Shown: positions 32,544 through 41,410, counted from the stretch's first letter. The stretch is DNA of 50,630 bases from Actinoplanes cyaneus (GCF_016862095.1 NZ_BOMH01000026.1:1-50630); one strand, 5' to 3'. Program-made: numbers and translations. The notes: generated by a model from the letters alone, not told the origin.

Positions 32544-33269
32544 TCACCAGGGGACGGGGCCGTCGTCCTCGAAGAAGGCGCCCGTCGGGCCGCCGTCCGG
32601 GAGCGTCGCCAGGCGGATCGCCGTGGCCGCACCCTGCTCGGCGGTGCGGTGACCGCGGAACCCGTTCAGGTCGGTCGCGCAGTAGCCCGGGCACGCCAGG
32701 TTGATCAGGATGTTCGTGTCCGCGAGCTCCTTCGCGTACTGCACCGTCACCGCGTTCAGAAACGTCTTCGACGGTGCGTAGCCCGCCGCGATCGGCCCGG
32801 TCTCCGCGCCGGGCGCCGACTGCCGGGTCAGCGAGCCGACGCTGCTGGACATGTTGACGATGCGCGGGGACGGCGCGCGGCGCAGCAGCGGGAGCAGCGC
32901 GTTCGTCACGCGGATGACGCCGATGACGTTCGTCTCGACGACTGTGCGGATGACCGCCGGGTCCACCACCGTCGGCTCCTGCGGGCCCCCACCGGTGATG
33001 CCGGCGTTGTTGACCAGCACGTCCAGCCGGCCGTACCGGGTGGAGATCAGCTCCGCGGCCGCTCTGACGCCGGCGTCGTCGGTCACGTCCAGGGGCACGC
33101 CGAACGCGTCCACCCCGGCTGCCCGCAGTTTCTCGACGGCCTCTTCGCGGCGGGCGTCGTCCCGGGCGCCGACACCGACGGTCAGTCCCTTCGCGCCGAG
33201 GCCGGCCGCGATCTCGTACCCGATGCCCTTGTTCGCGCCGGTGACCAGCGCAATCGTTCGTTCGCTCAT
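32544..33269 (-). CDS. Short-chain dehydrogenase/reductase
   Basis: 241 residues from ATG 33269. It has a classical SDR: TGANKGIG (residues about 10-17, cofactor binding), LDVLVNNAGITG, the catalytic Ser in NMSSSVGS, and YAPSK with the catalytic Tyr and Lys. The ARDD stretch after the second strand suggests NADP(H). Members reduce carbonyls of many small substrates. It is divergent from a LysR-type regulator with a palindrome between them, so it is probably that regulator's target. Substrate unknown. Confidence 0.93.
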   Translation of the reverse strand: MSERTIALVTGANKGIGYEIAAGLGAKGLTVGVGARDDARREEAVEKLRAAGVDAFGVPLDVTDDAGVRAAAELISTRYGRLDVLVNNAGITGGGPQEPTVVDPAVIRTVVETNVIGVIRVTNALLPLLRRAPSPRIVNMSSSVGSLTRQSAPGAETGPIAAGYAPSKTFLNAVTVQYAKELADTNILINLACPGYCATDLNGFRGHRTAEQGAATAIRLATLPDGGPTGAFFEDDGPVPW

Positions 33270-33325
33270 GAATCGATCCTGTCCGGGAACGGCGCGGAGG
33301 GCCAAGACCGATCAGGTGGGCGGCC

Positions 33326-33340
33326 ATACCCCACGGGTAT
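33326..33340. promoter_or_regulatory. LysR-type operator (T-N11-A)
   Basis: ATACCC-CAC-GGGTAT is a perfect 6-bp interrupted palindrome. T33327 and A33339 give the classical LysR-type T-N11-A pattern. It lies 12 nt upstream of the LysR start and 56 nt upstream of the divergent SDR start. Confidence 0.75.
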
Positions 33341-33352
33341 AGCGTGGCCGGC

Positions 33353-34192
33353 ATGGAGACGCGGGAGCTGCGCTACTTCGTGGCGGTCGCCGAGGAGCTG
33401 AGCTTCGTGCGGGCCGCCGCCCGGCTGGGCATCGCGCAACCACCGCTGTCCCGGGCCATCAGCCAGTTGGAGCGGCGGCTCGGCGTGACACTGCTGGAGC
33501 GTTCCAGCCGCGGCGCGGCGCTGACCGGGGCCGGTTCGGTGCTGCTGCGGGAGGCGCGGGCGGCGCTGGACGCGGTGGAGGCCGCCGAGCGGCGCACGAA
33601 GCGAGCGGCGATCGACCAGGCCGGGCTGGTGCTGGTCACGAAGGCGGGCGCGTCGACGGAGCTGCTGGCGAAGCTGCTCGACGCCTACGACGCGGAGCCG
33701 GATGCCGTACCGCTGGAGGTGCTTCTCTGTGGCATCGGGGAGCAGGAGCCGATGCTGCGTGACGGGCGGGCCGACGTGGCCCTGCTGCATCTGCCGTTCG
33801 ACTCGACGGCCGGATTCGACATCGAGGAGTTGGGGACGGAACGCCAGGTGGTGCTTCTGCCGGCCGGTCATCCGCTGACCACGCGGACGCACTTGCGGGT
33901 GGACGAGGTGCACGATCTGACCGGTCTGCCGCTGCCGCGCTGGCCCCGGCGCGACGGCAGCTATCCGGACGGGCCCGGCCCGCAGGTGCGCGACAACATG
34001 CAGCTCCTTCAGCTGGTCTCGCTCGGCCGGGCGTGCATGATCGTGCCGGAGTCGGTCCGCGGCCACCTGCCGGAGGGCGTCGCCGCGGTGCCGGTGCTCG
34101 ACGCGGCGCCGGTCACCACGGTGATCGCCTGGCCGCCGCACAGCCGCTCACGCGCCCTAGCCGCCCTGGTGCGCACCGCCACGCGCCTCTGA
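33353..34192 (+). CDS. LysR family transcriptional regulator
   Basis: 279 residues from ATG 33353 (GTG 33344 also in frame). The N-terminal winged HTH is canonical: RELRYFVAVAEELSFVRAAA, RLGIAQPPLSRAISQLE, and LGVTLLERSSRGAALTGAG. The C-terminal co-inducer domain (about 85-275) is on the short side but complete. It probably activates the divergent SDR gene and represses itself through the palindrome at 33326-33340. The inducer may be the SDR substrate. Confidence 0.93.
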   Translation: METRELRYFVAVAEELSFVRAAARLGIAQPPLSRAISQLERRLGVTLLERSSRGAALTGAGSVLLREARAALDAVEAAERRTKRAAIDQAGLVLVTKAGASTELLAKLLDAYDAEPDAVPLEVLLCGIGEQEPMLRDGRADVALLHLPFDSTAGFDIEELGTERQVVLLPAGHPLTTRTHLRVDEVHDLTGLPLPRWPRRDGSYPDGPGPQVRDNMQLLQLVSLGRACMIVPESVRGHLPEGVAAVPVLDAAPVTTVIAWPPHSRSRALAALVRTATRL

Positions 34193-34201
34193 TGCGGTGC
34201 G
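34172..34201 (+). terminator. Hairpin at the end of the LysR gene
   Basis: CGCACCGC (34172-34179) pairs with GCGGTGCG (34194-34201), with a 14-nt loop that contains the LysR stop codon. There is no T-run. The rest of 34202-34352 shows no gene. Confidence 0.4.
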
Positions 34202-34352
34202 ACAGTCCTCACCGGATCGTCCATCGGAAATGTCGCCCCCCGTTTCCACGGAGAGTTGGTCAGCTGATTCCCGCACCATTCGACCAAGGGCTCCCGGAGC
34301 AATTCGCAGCGGACGAACGATCCCCGGCCGATTCGACCGGGGACCTCGGGCG

Positions 34353-34727
34353 CTAGGGAACCCAGATGCTGTTGGCCTGGAAGGAGCCGAGATTCGAGAC
34401 CCCTCCGTTCGCGGGAACCTGGAACGGCCCACCGATGCAGTCATCGTTGGCGAACAGCGCCGCCGAGCTGCCGGCGGTGTTCAGTGCGGATCGTGCCCGG
34501 CCGCCCCATCCGGCGTCGACCAGGCTGACACAGGTACCTTCCGGCGCCAGCGAGGTGAGTGTCAGCCGGCTGGCGGTGTAACCGGTCGCGCTGAACAGGC
34601 ACACCGTATCGGTGAACTGGCACTGAGCCGGTGCTGCGGCGTGCGCCGGCGCAGGGGCCATCACCGCCGCGACACCGGCGATCGCCGCGGCGAACATGGT
34701 GGCGCCACTCCGTCTGCGAACAGACAT
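34353..34727 (-). CDS. Secreted peptidase inhibitor I36-like protein
   Basis: 124 residues from ATG 34727, with GGGAGG upstream; the frame stays open to 34913, but the signal peptide starts here. The signal peptide (SVRRRSG, hydrophobic core, cleavage near APAHA-AA) is followed by about 90 residues with four Cys: CQFTDTVCLFSATGYTAS, GTCVSLVDAGWGGRARSALN, DDCIGGPF. The spacing and the ARSALN segment match the I36/SMPI-like beta-gamma-crystallin inhibitors of Streptomyces metalloproteases. It would act outside the cell. No protease gene is adjacent. Confidence 0.7.
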   Translation of the reverse strand: MSVRRRSGATMFAAAIAGVAAVMAPAPAHAAAPAQCQFTDTVCLFSATGYTASRLTLTSLAPEGTCVSLVDAGWGGRARSALNTAGSSAALFANDDCIGGPFQVPANGGVSNLGSFQANSIWVP

Positions 34728-34954
34728 TCCGAGCCTCCCGTGCTTCCATAATGGACTTTGCTCACCGACCATATCCAGAATGAAGTGCCGCATCTTCTCC
34801 CTGAATGCGATATGCGCTGTGCCGAAGGCGACGGGACAGGGACGACCACATATCAGCGGTTCCGGCGCGGGCCCGCCGAGGACGCTGACTCCCGGCGGAG
34901 AGCGCGCCGCCAACCGGGCGGGCCGGCGGCATCACGCCGTACGCGCGAATCGTC

Positions 34955-37210
34955 TCAGACCGCCACCGTGAGCGGAGGCCGGTACGCGGGGATCCGCTCG
35001 GCCGGCAGCGGCCTCGCGTAGTGGTAACCCTGCGCGTACCGATAGCCGAGCCGATGCAACTCCGCGGCCTGCTCAGCCGTTTCCACGCCCTCGGCGACCG
35101 CCCGCAGGCGCAGGCCGTCGCAGATCTGGATCAGCGCGGCGGTCACCACCGCGTGCTGGCCGCCCTCGGTGATGTCGTCGACGAACGACTTGTCGACCTT
35201 GAGGATGTCGGCCGGGCAGGTGCGCAGCAGGCTGAGCGACGAGTGCCCGGTCCCGAAGTCGTCGAGCGCGATGTTCACGCCGAGCGCCGCGATCGCCTTG
35301 AGCTCGGCCAGCGCGGCTCCGCCGTCGAAGACCGCGGTCTCGGTGATCTCGACGGTGAGCACGTGCGCGGGCAGGCCGGTGCGCCGCAGCACCGCGTCGA
35401 CCTCGTGCGCGAATCCGGCCTCGCGCAACTGCCGGGCGGAGACGTTCACAGTGACCGTTCGCGGACTCGCGTCGCCGAGTTCGTAGAGCCACGCGGCGCC
35501 CTGCCGGCACGCCTCCTCGAGGATCCACGCGCCCAGTGGCACGATCAGCCCGGTGCGCTCGGCGGCCGGGATGAACACGCCCGGGCTGACCGGGCCGCGG
35601 TCCGGGTGGTTCCAGCGGGCCAGCGCCTCGACGCCGTAGAGCTCGCCGCCGGGCATCGACACGATCGGCTGGTAGAGCAGGTGCAGCTGATCGGTGCCGA
35701 GCGACGTCCGCAGGTCCGCGGCCAGGCGCGACTGCTCGGCGGTGCGCTGGTCCAGCTCCGCGGTGTAGCCGACCTGGCGCCCCTTGCCCTGGCCTTTGGC
35801 CTCGTACATCGCGACGTCGGCCCGCCGCAGCAGCTCGTCGGCGGTGTCTCCGGGGCGGGCCGGCGCGAGCCCGAAACTGGCCTCGACGACCAGTTCGTGC
35901 CCGGCCGCGTGCACCGGCAGGCGCAGCTGCGCGGCGATCGCGGCGAGGATCGCGGCGTGATCGCCGGAGCGCAGCAGCAGCGCGTACTCGTCACCGCCGA
36001 GCCGCGCGACGACGGCGTCGGCCGGGACGTGCCCGGCGATCCGGCCGGCGACCGCGATCAGCAGCGCGTCCCCGACGGCGTGCCCGAGGTCGTCGTTGAT
36101 CTCCTTGAAGTCGTCGAGGTCGATCAGCGCGGCGCTGACCCCGGACGGGCCGGCCGCGAGCGCGGCGTCGATCTCGGCGGCCAGGACGGTCCGGTTCGGC
36201 AGCCCGGTCAGCACGTCGTGCGTCGCCCGATGGTCGAGGTCTTCGACGAGCAGCAGGTTGTCCCGCAGCGCCACGAGTTGACGCGCCGCGACCAGGACGG
36301 TCACGGTGACCGAGCCGATCGCGACCGCGGCCAGGTCGGCGGCGTGCGTGAACGCGCTGAACAGCAGCAGTCCGCCGGTGGCGAGCACCGCCGCGTACGG
36401 CATCAGGCTCAGCCGCCGCCCGCCCGCCCGCGGCTGCGGCAGGCCGGCGCGACTCGCCCGGGACTGCCGGTCGGCGGCGACGCAGAGGCAGAAGCAGGTG
36501 CTGGGCAGCAGCACGTGCGCGGTGTTCAGATACGGACGTGTCGCCAGCAGCGGCGCCAGCGCTCCCCCGCCCGCGCCGACCGCGCCGGCCAGCGCCAGCA
36601 GGTGCAGCGCGCGCCGGTCGATCGGGCCGGTGCCGGTGAAGGCGACCTTGATGAACGCGAAGACGCAGATGAAGCCGGACCCGACGACGATCATCACGGT
36701 GACCGCGCCGGCGACGCTGTCACCGAGCCAGCCGTGCCAGCGCGGATAGGCCAGATGCCAGGCGAACGTCAGCACCGTGACGATCATGGTGGCGTTGTCC
36801 AGGCCGAACCGGAACCACTCGATCCGGGACCGGTAGACGCCCGGGATGCGCAGCAGGCCCCACATGAACACGGCCAGCCCGCAGATGTAGATCGCCGAGG
36901 TCCAGGCGCTGATGTGCTGGCCCTGCTGGTTGCCGCTGAAGTAGTCGTACGCGTTGCTGGCCGAGCCCAGCCCGATCAGCACGATCCCGGCCGACGCGTA
37001 ACGCCACATCGTGCGCCCGTGCGCGGCGGCCCGCCACGAGGCGGCCGCCGCGACCGGCACGGCCACCGGCAGCGCCAGCCAGCCGACCGTCGGCGGGGTA
37101 CGCACGACCATCCCGATCGAGAACCAGACCGCGGAGGCCACGAGAAGGCCGCCGGAGACCGCGAGCGTCCGGGTCAGCCGCCAGGAGGGCACGACCGGCT
37201 GAATCGTCAC
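34955..37210 (-). CDS. Membrane GGDEF-EAL protein (c-di-GMP synthase and phosphodiesterase)
   Basis: 751 residues, GTG 37210 with GAGAGG upstream. The first ~310 residues hold eight to ten membrane segments in a MASE-like sensor region. The GGDEF domain (about 320-480) carries RLGGDEYALL at the active site (GGDEY instead of GGDEF) and THDVLTGLPNR. The EAL domain (about 495-740) keeps all key residues: YGVEALARW, NVSARQL, EITETAVF, DDFGTGHSSL, VDKSFV and AEGVET, so phosphodiesterase activity is likely. It starts 14 nt after the topoisomerase IB stop on the same strand and is probably cotranscribed with it. Confidence 0.93.
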   Translation of the reverse strand: MTIQPVVPSWRLTRTLAVSGGLLVASAVWFSIGMVVRTPPTVGWLALPVAVPVAAAASWRAAAHGRTMWRYASAGIVLIGLGSASNAYDYFSGNQQGQHISAWTSAIYICGLAVFMWGLLRIPGVYRSRIEWFRFGLDNATMIVTVLTFAWHLAYPRWHGWLGDSVAGAVTVMIVVGSGFICVFAFIKVAFTGTGPIDRRALHLLALAGAVGAGGGALAPLLATRPYLNTAHVLLPSTCFCLCVAADRQSRASRAGLPQPRAGGRRLSLMPYAAVLATGGLLLFSAFTHAADLAAVAIGSVTVTVLVAARQLVALRDNLLLVEDLDHRATHDVLTGLPNRTVLAAEIDAALAAGPSGVSAALIDLDDFKEINDDLGHAVGDALLIAVAGRIAGHVPADAVVARLGGDEYALLLRSGDHAAILAAIAAQLRLPVHAAGHELVVEASFGLAPARPGDTADELLRRADVAMYEAKGQGKGRQVGYTAELDQRTAEQSRLAADLRTSLGTDQLHLLYQPIVSMPGGELYGVEALARWNHPDRGPVSPGVFIPAAERTGLIVPLGAWILEEACRQGAAWLYELGDASPRTVTVNVSARQLREAGFAHEVDAVLRRTGLPAHVLTVEITETAVFDGGAALAELKAIAALGVNIALDDFGTGHSSLSLLRTCPADILKVDKSFVDDITEGGQHAVVTAALIQICDGLRLRAVAEGVETAEQAAELHRLGYRYAQGYHYARPLPAERIPAYRPPLTVAV

Positions 37211-37224
37211 GAACCTCTCATCGG

Positions 37225-38211
37225 CTAGGAGGACGGCTCCTTGAGAAGCTTGCGCACCTCGCGTTCGTCACCCCGCTTCGGGGCCTCGCCGTCCTCGTAC
37301 TTCTCGATCAGGCGGGGATCGACATACGAGGCGCGCGCCACCGCCGGAGTGTTGCCGAGCTGCTCGGCCACCTCGCGCATGGCATGCGCGACGACCTTAC
37401 GCCTCTTGGCCTCGGTGGGCTGCGGCCCGGCCTCGGCGAGTTCGGCGGCGGCCGTCACGGTGCCGTGCCACGTGCGGAAATCCTTCGCGGTCATCGGGGC
37501 ACCGCTGATCTCGCGCAGGTAGTCGTTGACCGCGTCGGCGCGGATCTCCTGCCAGCACTTCACGGACGGGTTCCAGTAGGCGAAGAGCCGATCCTGCCCC
37601 GATCGGCGACGCTTGAGCGCTCGCAGCACCTCGGCCACTTCGCCGTCCTCGACGGCACGCTCGTGCAGCACGCCCGATTTACCGGGGAACTTCAGCATCA
37701 GGGTGCCGCGCCGGGAGAGGACGTGCTCGGGCCGTAACGTCGACAGGCCGTAGGACGGATCCTCGTCCCGGCTCGCGTAGGCGTCCCCGCCGACCCGGAA
37801 CATCCCCAGATCCAGCAGCCGGACGATCGCCGCCAGCACCCGCTCCCGGGTCAGCCCCCGCCCGCTCGTCAGATCCGCACACAACCGGTCACGCATCTTC
37901 GGCAGGCGGCCGGCGACCTCCCGTACCCGGTCGAACTTCTCCTCGTCCCGGGCGGTGCGCCACTCCTCGTGGTAGCGGTACTGTTTGCGCCCCGCGGCAT
38001 CGACACCGGTCACCTGGATGTGCCCGCGCGGATCCGGGCAGATCCACACATCCTTCCACGCCGGCGGAATGACCAGCCCCTTGATCCGCTCGACGACCTC
38101 CGGGTCCGTGACCGCCGCGCCGTCCGGCCCTAAGTACCGGAATCCGCTGCCCGAGCGCCGCCGCGTGAACCCGGGCCTGGTCAGCACACTGCGCCGCAAC
38201 CGCTTGCCCAT
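37225..38211 (-). CDS. DNA topoisomerase IB, poxvirus type
   Basis: 328 residues from ATG 38211, with GGAGGG upstream. The protein matches bacterial topoisomerase IB (poxvirus-like) from end to end: N-terminal YLGPDGAAVTD and IPPAWKDVWICP, the catalytic Arg region VGGDAYASRDEDPSYGLSTL, Lys178 in KFPGKSGV, KDFRTWHGT with Arg246, and the nucleophile Tyr296 in ARASYVDPRLIEKY. It relaxes supercoils through a 3'-phosphotyrosyl link. It is an accessory enzyme in bacteria, often near stress genes. Here it leads an operon with a GGDEF-EAL gene. Upstream lies palindromic DNA and then the catalase gene. Confidence 0.95.
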   Translation of the reverse strand: MGKRLRRSVLTRPGFTRRRSGSGFRYLGPDGAAVTDPEVVERIKGLVIPPAWKDVWICPDPRGHIQVTGVDAAGRKQYRYHEEWRTARDEEKFDRVREVAGRLPKMRDRLCADLTSGRGLTRERVLAAIVRLLDLGMFRVGGDAYASRDEDPSYGLSTLRPEHVLSRRGTLMLKFPGKSGVLHERAVEDGEVAEVLRALKRRRSGQDRLFAYWNPSVKCWQEIRADAVNDYLREISGAPMTAKDFRTWHGTVTAAAELAEAGPQPTEAKRRKVVAHAMREVAEQLGNTPAVARASYVDPRLIEKYEDGEAPKRGDEREVRKLLKEPSS

Positions 38212-38453
38212 CGGCCCTCCCCAGAGTTCCAGACCAACTTCTTCATTGCCTATCTCCGCCGGGGTACAGACCGTCGCTCCCGCGGGGACCCTTGCGGGCT
38301 TCGCAGGGCCGTGGCCGGCCCAGAACGCGAAACCCTCCAGGGCGGCCTCCGTGGCGGGGCACGGTCACCCCACGAAACCCTGGCCGGAGTGAGCTGCTGA
38401 CGGGGACCTCGGCGTGCGGCGGGGACGCGGCGCCCAGCCCACTCCAGCCAGCA

Positions 38454-38522
38454 GCGCGACCCACCCTCCCAGCTGGTTCTCATGGGCGTTATCCGGGACG
38501 GATAACGCCCATGAGAACCAGC
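38454..38522. repeat. Palindromic element, copy A
   Basis: Positions 38472-38494 and 38500-38522 form a perfect 23-bp inverted repeat with a 5-nt loop (GGGAC). The left arm begins GCTGGTTCTCATGGGCGTTA. A flank at 38454-38471 (GCGCGACCCACC...) is similar to the flanks of copies B (38607) and C (48652). Confidence 0.93.
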
Positions 38523-38606
38523 CGAGACCGCGAGCCCCGGACCTGCTCGACCCGCGCCCTGCTCGCGACCGGCCGACCGCGAGCCGGCCCGGAGTGCAAG
38601 CCCGCG

Positions 38607-38679
38607 ACGCGACTCGCCGTGGCCGGCTGGTGCTCACGGTCGTATTCGGGGGTCCGAAACGACCGTGAGCACCAGCCGG
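38607..38679. repeat. Palindromic element, copy B, just after the catalase stop
   Basis: Positions 38623-38643 and 38659-38679 form a perfect 21-bp inverted repeat. Within the loop TTCGG and CCGAA pair again around GGGT, giving a hairpin of about 57 nt. The arm reads CCGGCTGGTGCTCACGGTCG. The flank ACGCGACTCGCC at 38607-38618 is shared with copy C. It lies 13 nt beyond the leftward catalase stop and could end that transcript. Confidence 0.93.
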
Positions 38680-38692
38680 GCCGCGCCGGGCG

Positions 38693-40936
38693 TCAGCTGA
38701 CCGTGGCGGGGAAACGCTCCCAGACCCGGTGGGCGGCCATCAGCTGCTGGACCGTCGCCAGCACGCCCGCGGCCGTGTCGCCGGTGACCACGCCGGGCGT
38801 GTCCGCGAGACCGATCCGCTGCAGCAGCTCGGCGCCGGGGCCCCAGCCGCCGATCGCCTTGGCGTGCCGCCAGCACTCGTCGATCAGCAGGTTCACGCGG
38901 GGGTCGGCAGCCGCCGTACGCGGAGCACCTGCCTTTTCGTCGCGAGCCGGAACCGCGTCGGGAGCCGGCACCGGCGCGGCGGCCAGGAGCAGCGCGTCGA
39001 ACTCGATCGAGCGCGCGGTCGCGAACGTCCGCTGCACGGTGAGCGCGCCCACCTTGCCGCCGTGCGGCGCGATGATCAGCGGGACCATGCCGGCCGCGGT
39101 GATCGCCTCACGCACCTCGGCGACGCCGTCCAGGTCGGTGTCGTCGACGACGATCCCGATGAGCCGCCCGTCGCCCGGCCACTCCTGGCCGATCTGGGAC
39201 AGCGCCGGGCTTGGCGTGACCTCGGGCAGCTCGATGCTGGGGGCCGGAGCGGGCAGGCCCAGACCGGTCGCGACCTCGGAGCAGAGCACCGGGTCGATGT
39301 TGGCCAGGCACTGCAGCTGCCGTTCCTTGATCGCCTGCTCGTAGCACTTGCCCAGCTCGAACGTGTAGGCGCGGATGATGTGCTCGCGCTCGATCGGCGT
39401 CATGCTCTGCCAGAACAGCCGCACCTGCGTCCAGTGGTCCTTGAACGACACCGGCAGGTCACGCACCTTCGGCGCCTCGGTCACCACGACCGGCACGTCG
39501 ACGAACGCGTTCTCCTCGGTCGGGAACGGGTTGCCGGCGTCGAGCGAGTTCGGCTTGTACGGCGCGACGCCCGCGTGCACCGCCTGCTGGTGGAACCCGT
39601 CGCGCAGCATGTCGTTGACCGGCGCGTGCGGGCGGTTGATCGGGATCTGGTGGAAGTTCGGCCCGGCGAGCCGGGTGAGCTGCGTGTCCAGGTACGAGAA
39701 GAGCCGTCCCTGCAGCAGCGGGTCGTTCGTCACGTCGATGCCGGGCACGAGGTTGCCCAGGTGGAAGGCCACCTGCTCGACCTCGGCGTGGAAGTTCGTG
39801 GGCGTCCGGTTGAGCACCAGCTTGCCGACCGGCTGCACCGGCGCGAGCTCCTCCGGCACGATCTTCGTCGGGTCGAGCAGGTCGATCCCGGCGAACGTCT
39901 CCTCCGGGTTGTCCGGGAAGACCTGAAGACCGAGCTCCCATTCCGGGTACGCCCCGGCCTCGATGGAGTCGTACAGGTCGCGCCGGTGGAAGTCCGGGTC
40001 GACGCCGCTCGCGATCTGCGCCTCCTCCCACACCAGGGAGTGCACGCCCAGCTTCGGCTTCCAGTGGAACTTCACCAGCACGGTCTCACCGGCGTCGTTG
40101 ACCAGGCGGAACGTGTGGACGCCGAAGCCTTCCATCATCCGGTACGAGCGGGCGATGCCGCGGTCCGACATGTTCCACATGGTGTGATGCTGCGCCTCGG
40201 TGTGCAGCGAGACGAAGTCCCAGAACGTGTCGTGCGCGCTCTGCGCCTGCGGGATCTCCCGGTCCGGGTGCCACTTGGCGGCGTGGATGATGTCCGGGAA
40301 CTTGATCGCGTCCTGGATGAAGAAGACCGGCATGTTGTTGCCGACCAGGTCGAACGTGCCCTCGTCGGTGTAGAACTTGGTCGCGAACCCGCGGGTGTCG
40401 CGCACCGTGTCGGCGGAGCCGCGCGAGCCGAGCACCGTCGAGAAGCGCACGAAGACGTCGGTCTCCTTGCCCTTGTCCTTGAGGAACCCGGCCCGGGTCA
40501 GGTTCGACGCCGTACCGTAACTGGTGAAGACGCCGTGCGCGCCGGCGCCGCGGGCGTGCACGACACGCTCCGGGATGCGCTCGTGGTCGAAGTGCGTGAT
40601 CTTCTCGCGGAAGTGGTGGTCCTGCATGAGCAGCGGCCCGCGCGGGCCGGCCTTCAGCGAGTGGTCGGTGTCGCGCAGACGAGCGCCCTGCGCCGTGGTC
40701 AGGTAGGCACCCTGCTGCCCGAACGCCGTCGGCGGCGCACCGGTCTCCGCGCCGGTGGGGGTGCGGGTGTCCGGCTGGCCCTGCTCCTGGCTCGGCGGCA
40801 GCGGCCCGACCGGCTCGGTCGGCTCCTCCACGGTGGGCGTGCCGCTGCCCGGCTTACCCGGGACGTCCGGCTTGGTCTCACTGGTCACTGCGGAAACGGC
40901 GTCTTTGATCAATTCAGCGGGCGTTCGTGATTCCAT
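38693..40936 (-). CDS. katE: Monofunctional heme catalase, large-subunit type with C-terminal DJ-1/PfpI domain
   Basis: 747 residues from ATG 40936, with GAGGGAG upstream. It is a clade 2 (HPII-like) catalase that turns hydrogen peroxide into water and oxygen. The distal His127 (ERVVHARGAGAHG), Asn of GNNMPVFF (about 201) and the proximal heme Tyr in RLFSYLDTQLTRLAGPNF (near 415) are present. The N-terminal ~70 residues are a Pro/Glu-rich extension. The last ~150 residues form the class I glutamine-amidotransferase-like domain of large catalases (RLIGIVVDDTDLDGVAEV, MVPLIIAPHGGKV). A promoter matching the SigB-type consensus stands upstream. Confidence 0.97.
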   Translation of the reverse strand: MESRTPAELIKDAVSAVTSETKPDVPGKPGSGTPTVEEPTEPVGPLPPSQEQGQPDTRTPTGAETGAPPTAFGQQGAYLTTAQGARLRDTDHSLKAGPRGPLLMQDHHFREKITHFDHERIPERVVHARGAGAHGVFTSYGTASNLTRAGFLKDKGKETDVFVRFSTVLGSRGSADTVRDTRGFATKFYTDEGTFDLVGNNMPVFFIQDAIKFPDIIHAAKWHPDREIPQAQSAHDTFWDFVSLHTEAQHHTMWNMSDRGIARSYRMMEGFGVHTFRLVNDAGETVLVKFHWKPKLGVHSLVWEEAQIASGVDPDFHRRDLYDSIEAGAYPEWELGLQVFPDNPEETFAGIDLLDPTKIVPEELAPVQPVGKLVLNRTPTNFHAEVEQVAFHLGNLVPGIDVTNDPLLQGRLFSYLDTQLTRLAGPNFHQIPINRPHAPVNDMLRDGFHQQAVHAGVAPYKPNSLDAGNPFPTEENAFVDVPVVVTEAPKVRDLPVSFKDHWTQVRLFWQSMTPIEREHIIRAYTFELGKCYEQAIKERQLQCLANIDPVLCSEVATGLGLPAPAPSIELPEVTPSPALSQIGQEWPGDGRLIGIVVDDTDLDGVAEVREAITAAGMVPLIIAPHGGKVGALTVQRTFATARSIEFDALLLAAAPVPAPDAVPARDEKAGAPRTAAADPRVNLLIDECWRHAKAIGGWGPGAELLQRIGLADTPGVVTGDTAAGVLATVQQLMAAHRVWERFPATVS

Positions 40937-40955
40937 CGGGACAAACTCCCTCGAT

Positions 40956-40985
40956 TCGGGTATGCAGCGTGGTTCGCATACCCGA
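40956..40985. promoter_or_regulatory. Inverted repeat in the katE leader
   Basis: TCGGGTATGC (40956-40965) and GCATACCCGA (40976-40985) form a perfect 10-bp inverted repeat with a 10-nt spacer, 20 nt upstream of the katE start. On the minus strand the right arm contains the -10 element GGGTAT. It may be an operator overlapping the promoter or a hairpin at the 5' end of the mRNA. Confidence 0.75.
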
Positions 40986-41002
40986 GCAGACCCTCCGCAA
41001 AC
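40978..41002 (-). promoter_or_regulatory. SigB/SigF-type promoter of katE
   Basis: On the minus strand GTTT (41002-40999), a 15-nt spacer and GGGTAT (40983-40978) match the general-stress sigma consensus of Gram-positive bacteria (GTTT-N12-16-GGGTAT). It sits about 42 nt upstream of the katE start. A sigma factor of the matching class is encoded at 47215-47979. Confidence 0.75.
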
Positions 41003-41183
41003 TGGATTGATCCCAGACTTGCATCCGGCGGACACCGGGCCGCTCACGATTCGATCTCCCCGCCACGCGCGCCACCGTGCGCGCCGCTCGGATCGACCCG
41101 CACGCTACCGTCTGGGAGTGTGACGGCCGCGTTGGCAGATCCGCCGCGACCGGTCCTGTTCTTGACAGCGCGAGGAGACACCG

Positions 41184-41384
41184 ATGACCGACAGCAGCGG
41201 CGACGCCGTACCGGACGCCGACGTGGAAGCGGAAGCCGAGGAGCAGCCCTTCGAGAACCGGGCGGCGCGCCGGGCCAAGGGCAAGGCGGCCGCCCAGCAC
41301 ACCGGCGGTTCCACCAGCCACATCCAGGGCCGTTCCGGCGCCGTGCAGAGCCCTCGCCAGTACGGCAACCGCCGTAGCGGCTGA
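41184..41384 (+). CDS. Small conserved actinobacterial protein of unknown function
   Basis: 66 residues from ATG 41184, with GAGGAG nine bases upstream. The N-terminal third is acidic (DAVPDADVEAEAEEQPF). The rest is basic and polar (ENRAARRAKGKAAAQ, then SPRQYGNRRSG) with no hydrophobic core, so it is probably disordered or nucleic-acid-binding. Similar short proteins with an ENRAARRAKGK segment are widespread in actinobacteria, from memory. It is divergent from katE. Confidence 0.75.
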   Translation: MTDSSGDAVPDADVEAEAEEQPFENRAARRAKGKAAAQHTGGSTSHIQGRSGAVQSPRQYGNRRSG

Positions 41385-41410
41385 TCCCGGGCAGTCCGGG
41401 AGCACGGCAA

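Larger units (their letters stand above)
38212..38692. other. Intergenic region between topoisomerase IB and catalase
   Basis: No gene is supported in these 481 nt. The right half holds two related long palindromes (38472-38522 and 38623-38679), each with a homologous left flank. The left half has short repeats only: CGAAACCCT at about 38328 and 38373, and CCAGGG at 38337 facing CCCTGG at about 38381. Confidence 0.8.

Noticed and set aside
35021..37228. A 735-codon plus-strand frame opposite the GGDEF-EAL gene
   Set aside because: Low-complexity Arg/Asp/Gly/His sequence; the minus strand has intact GGDEF and EAL motifs.
38729..40930. A 733-codon plus-strand frame opposite katE
   Set aside because: No recognisable domain; the minus strand encodes a full catalase.
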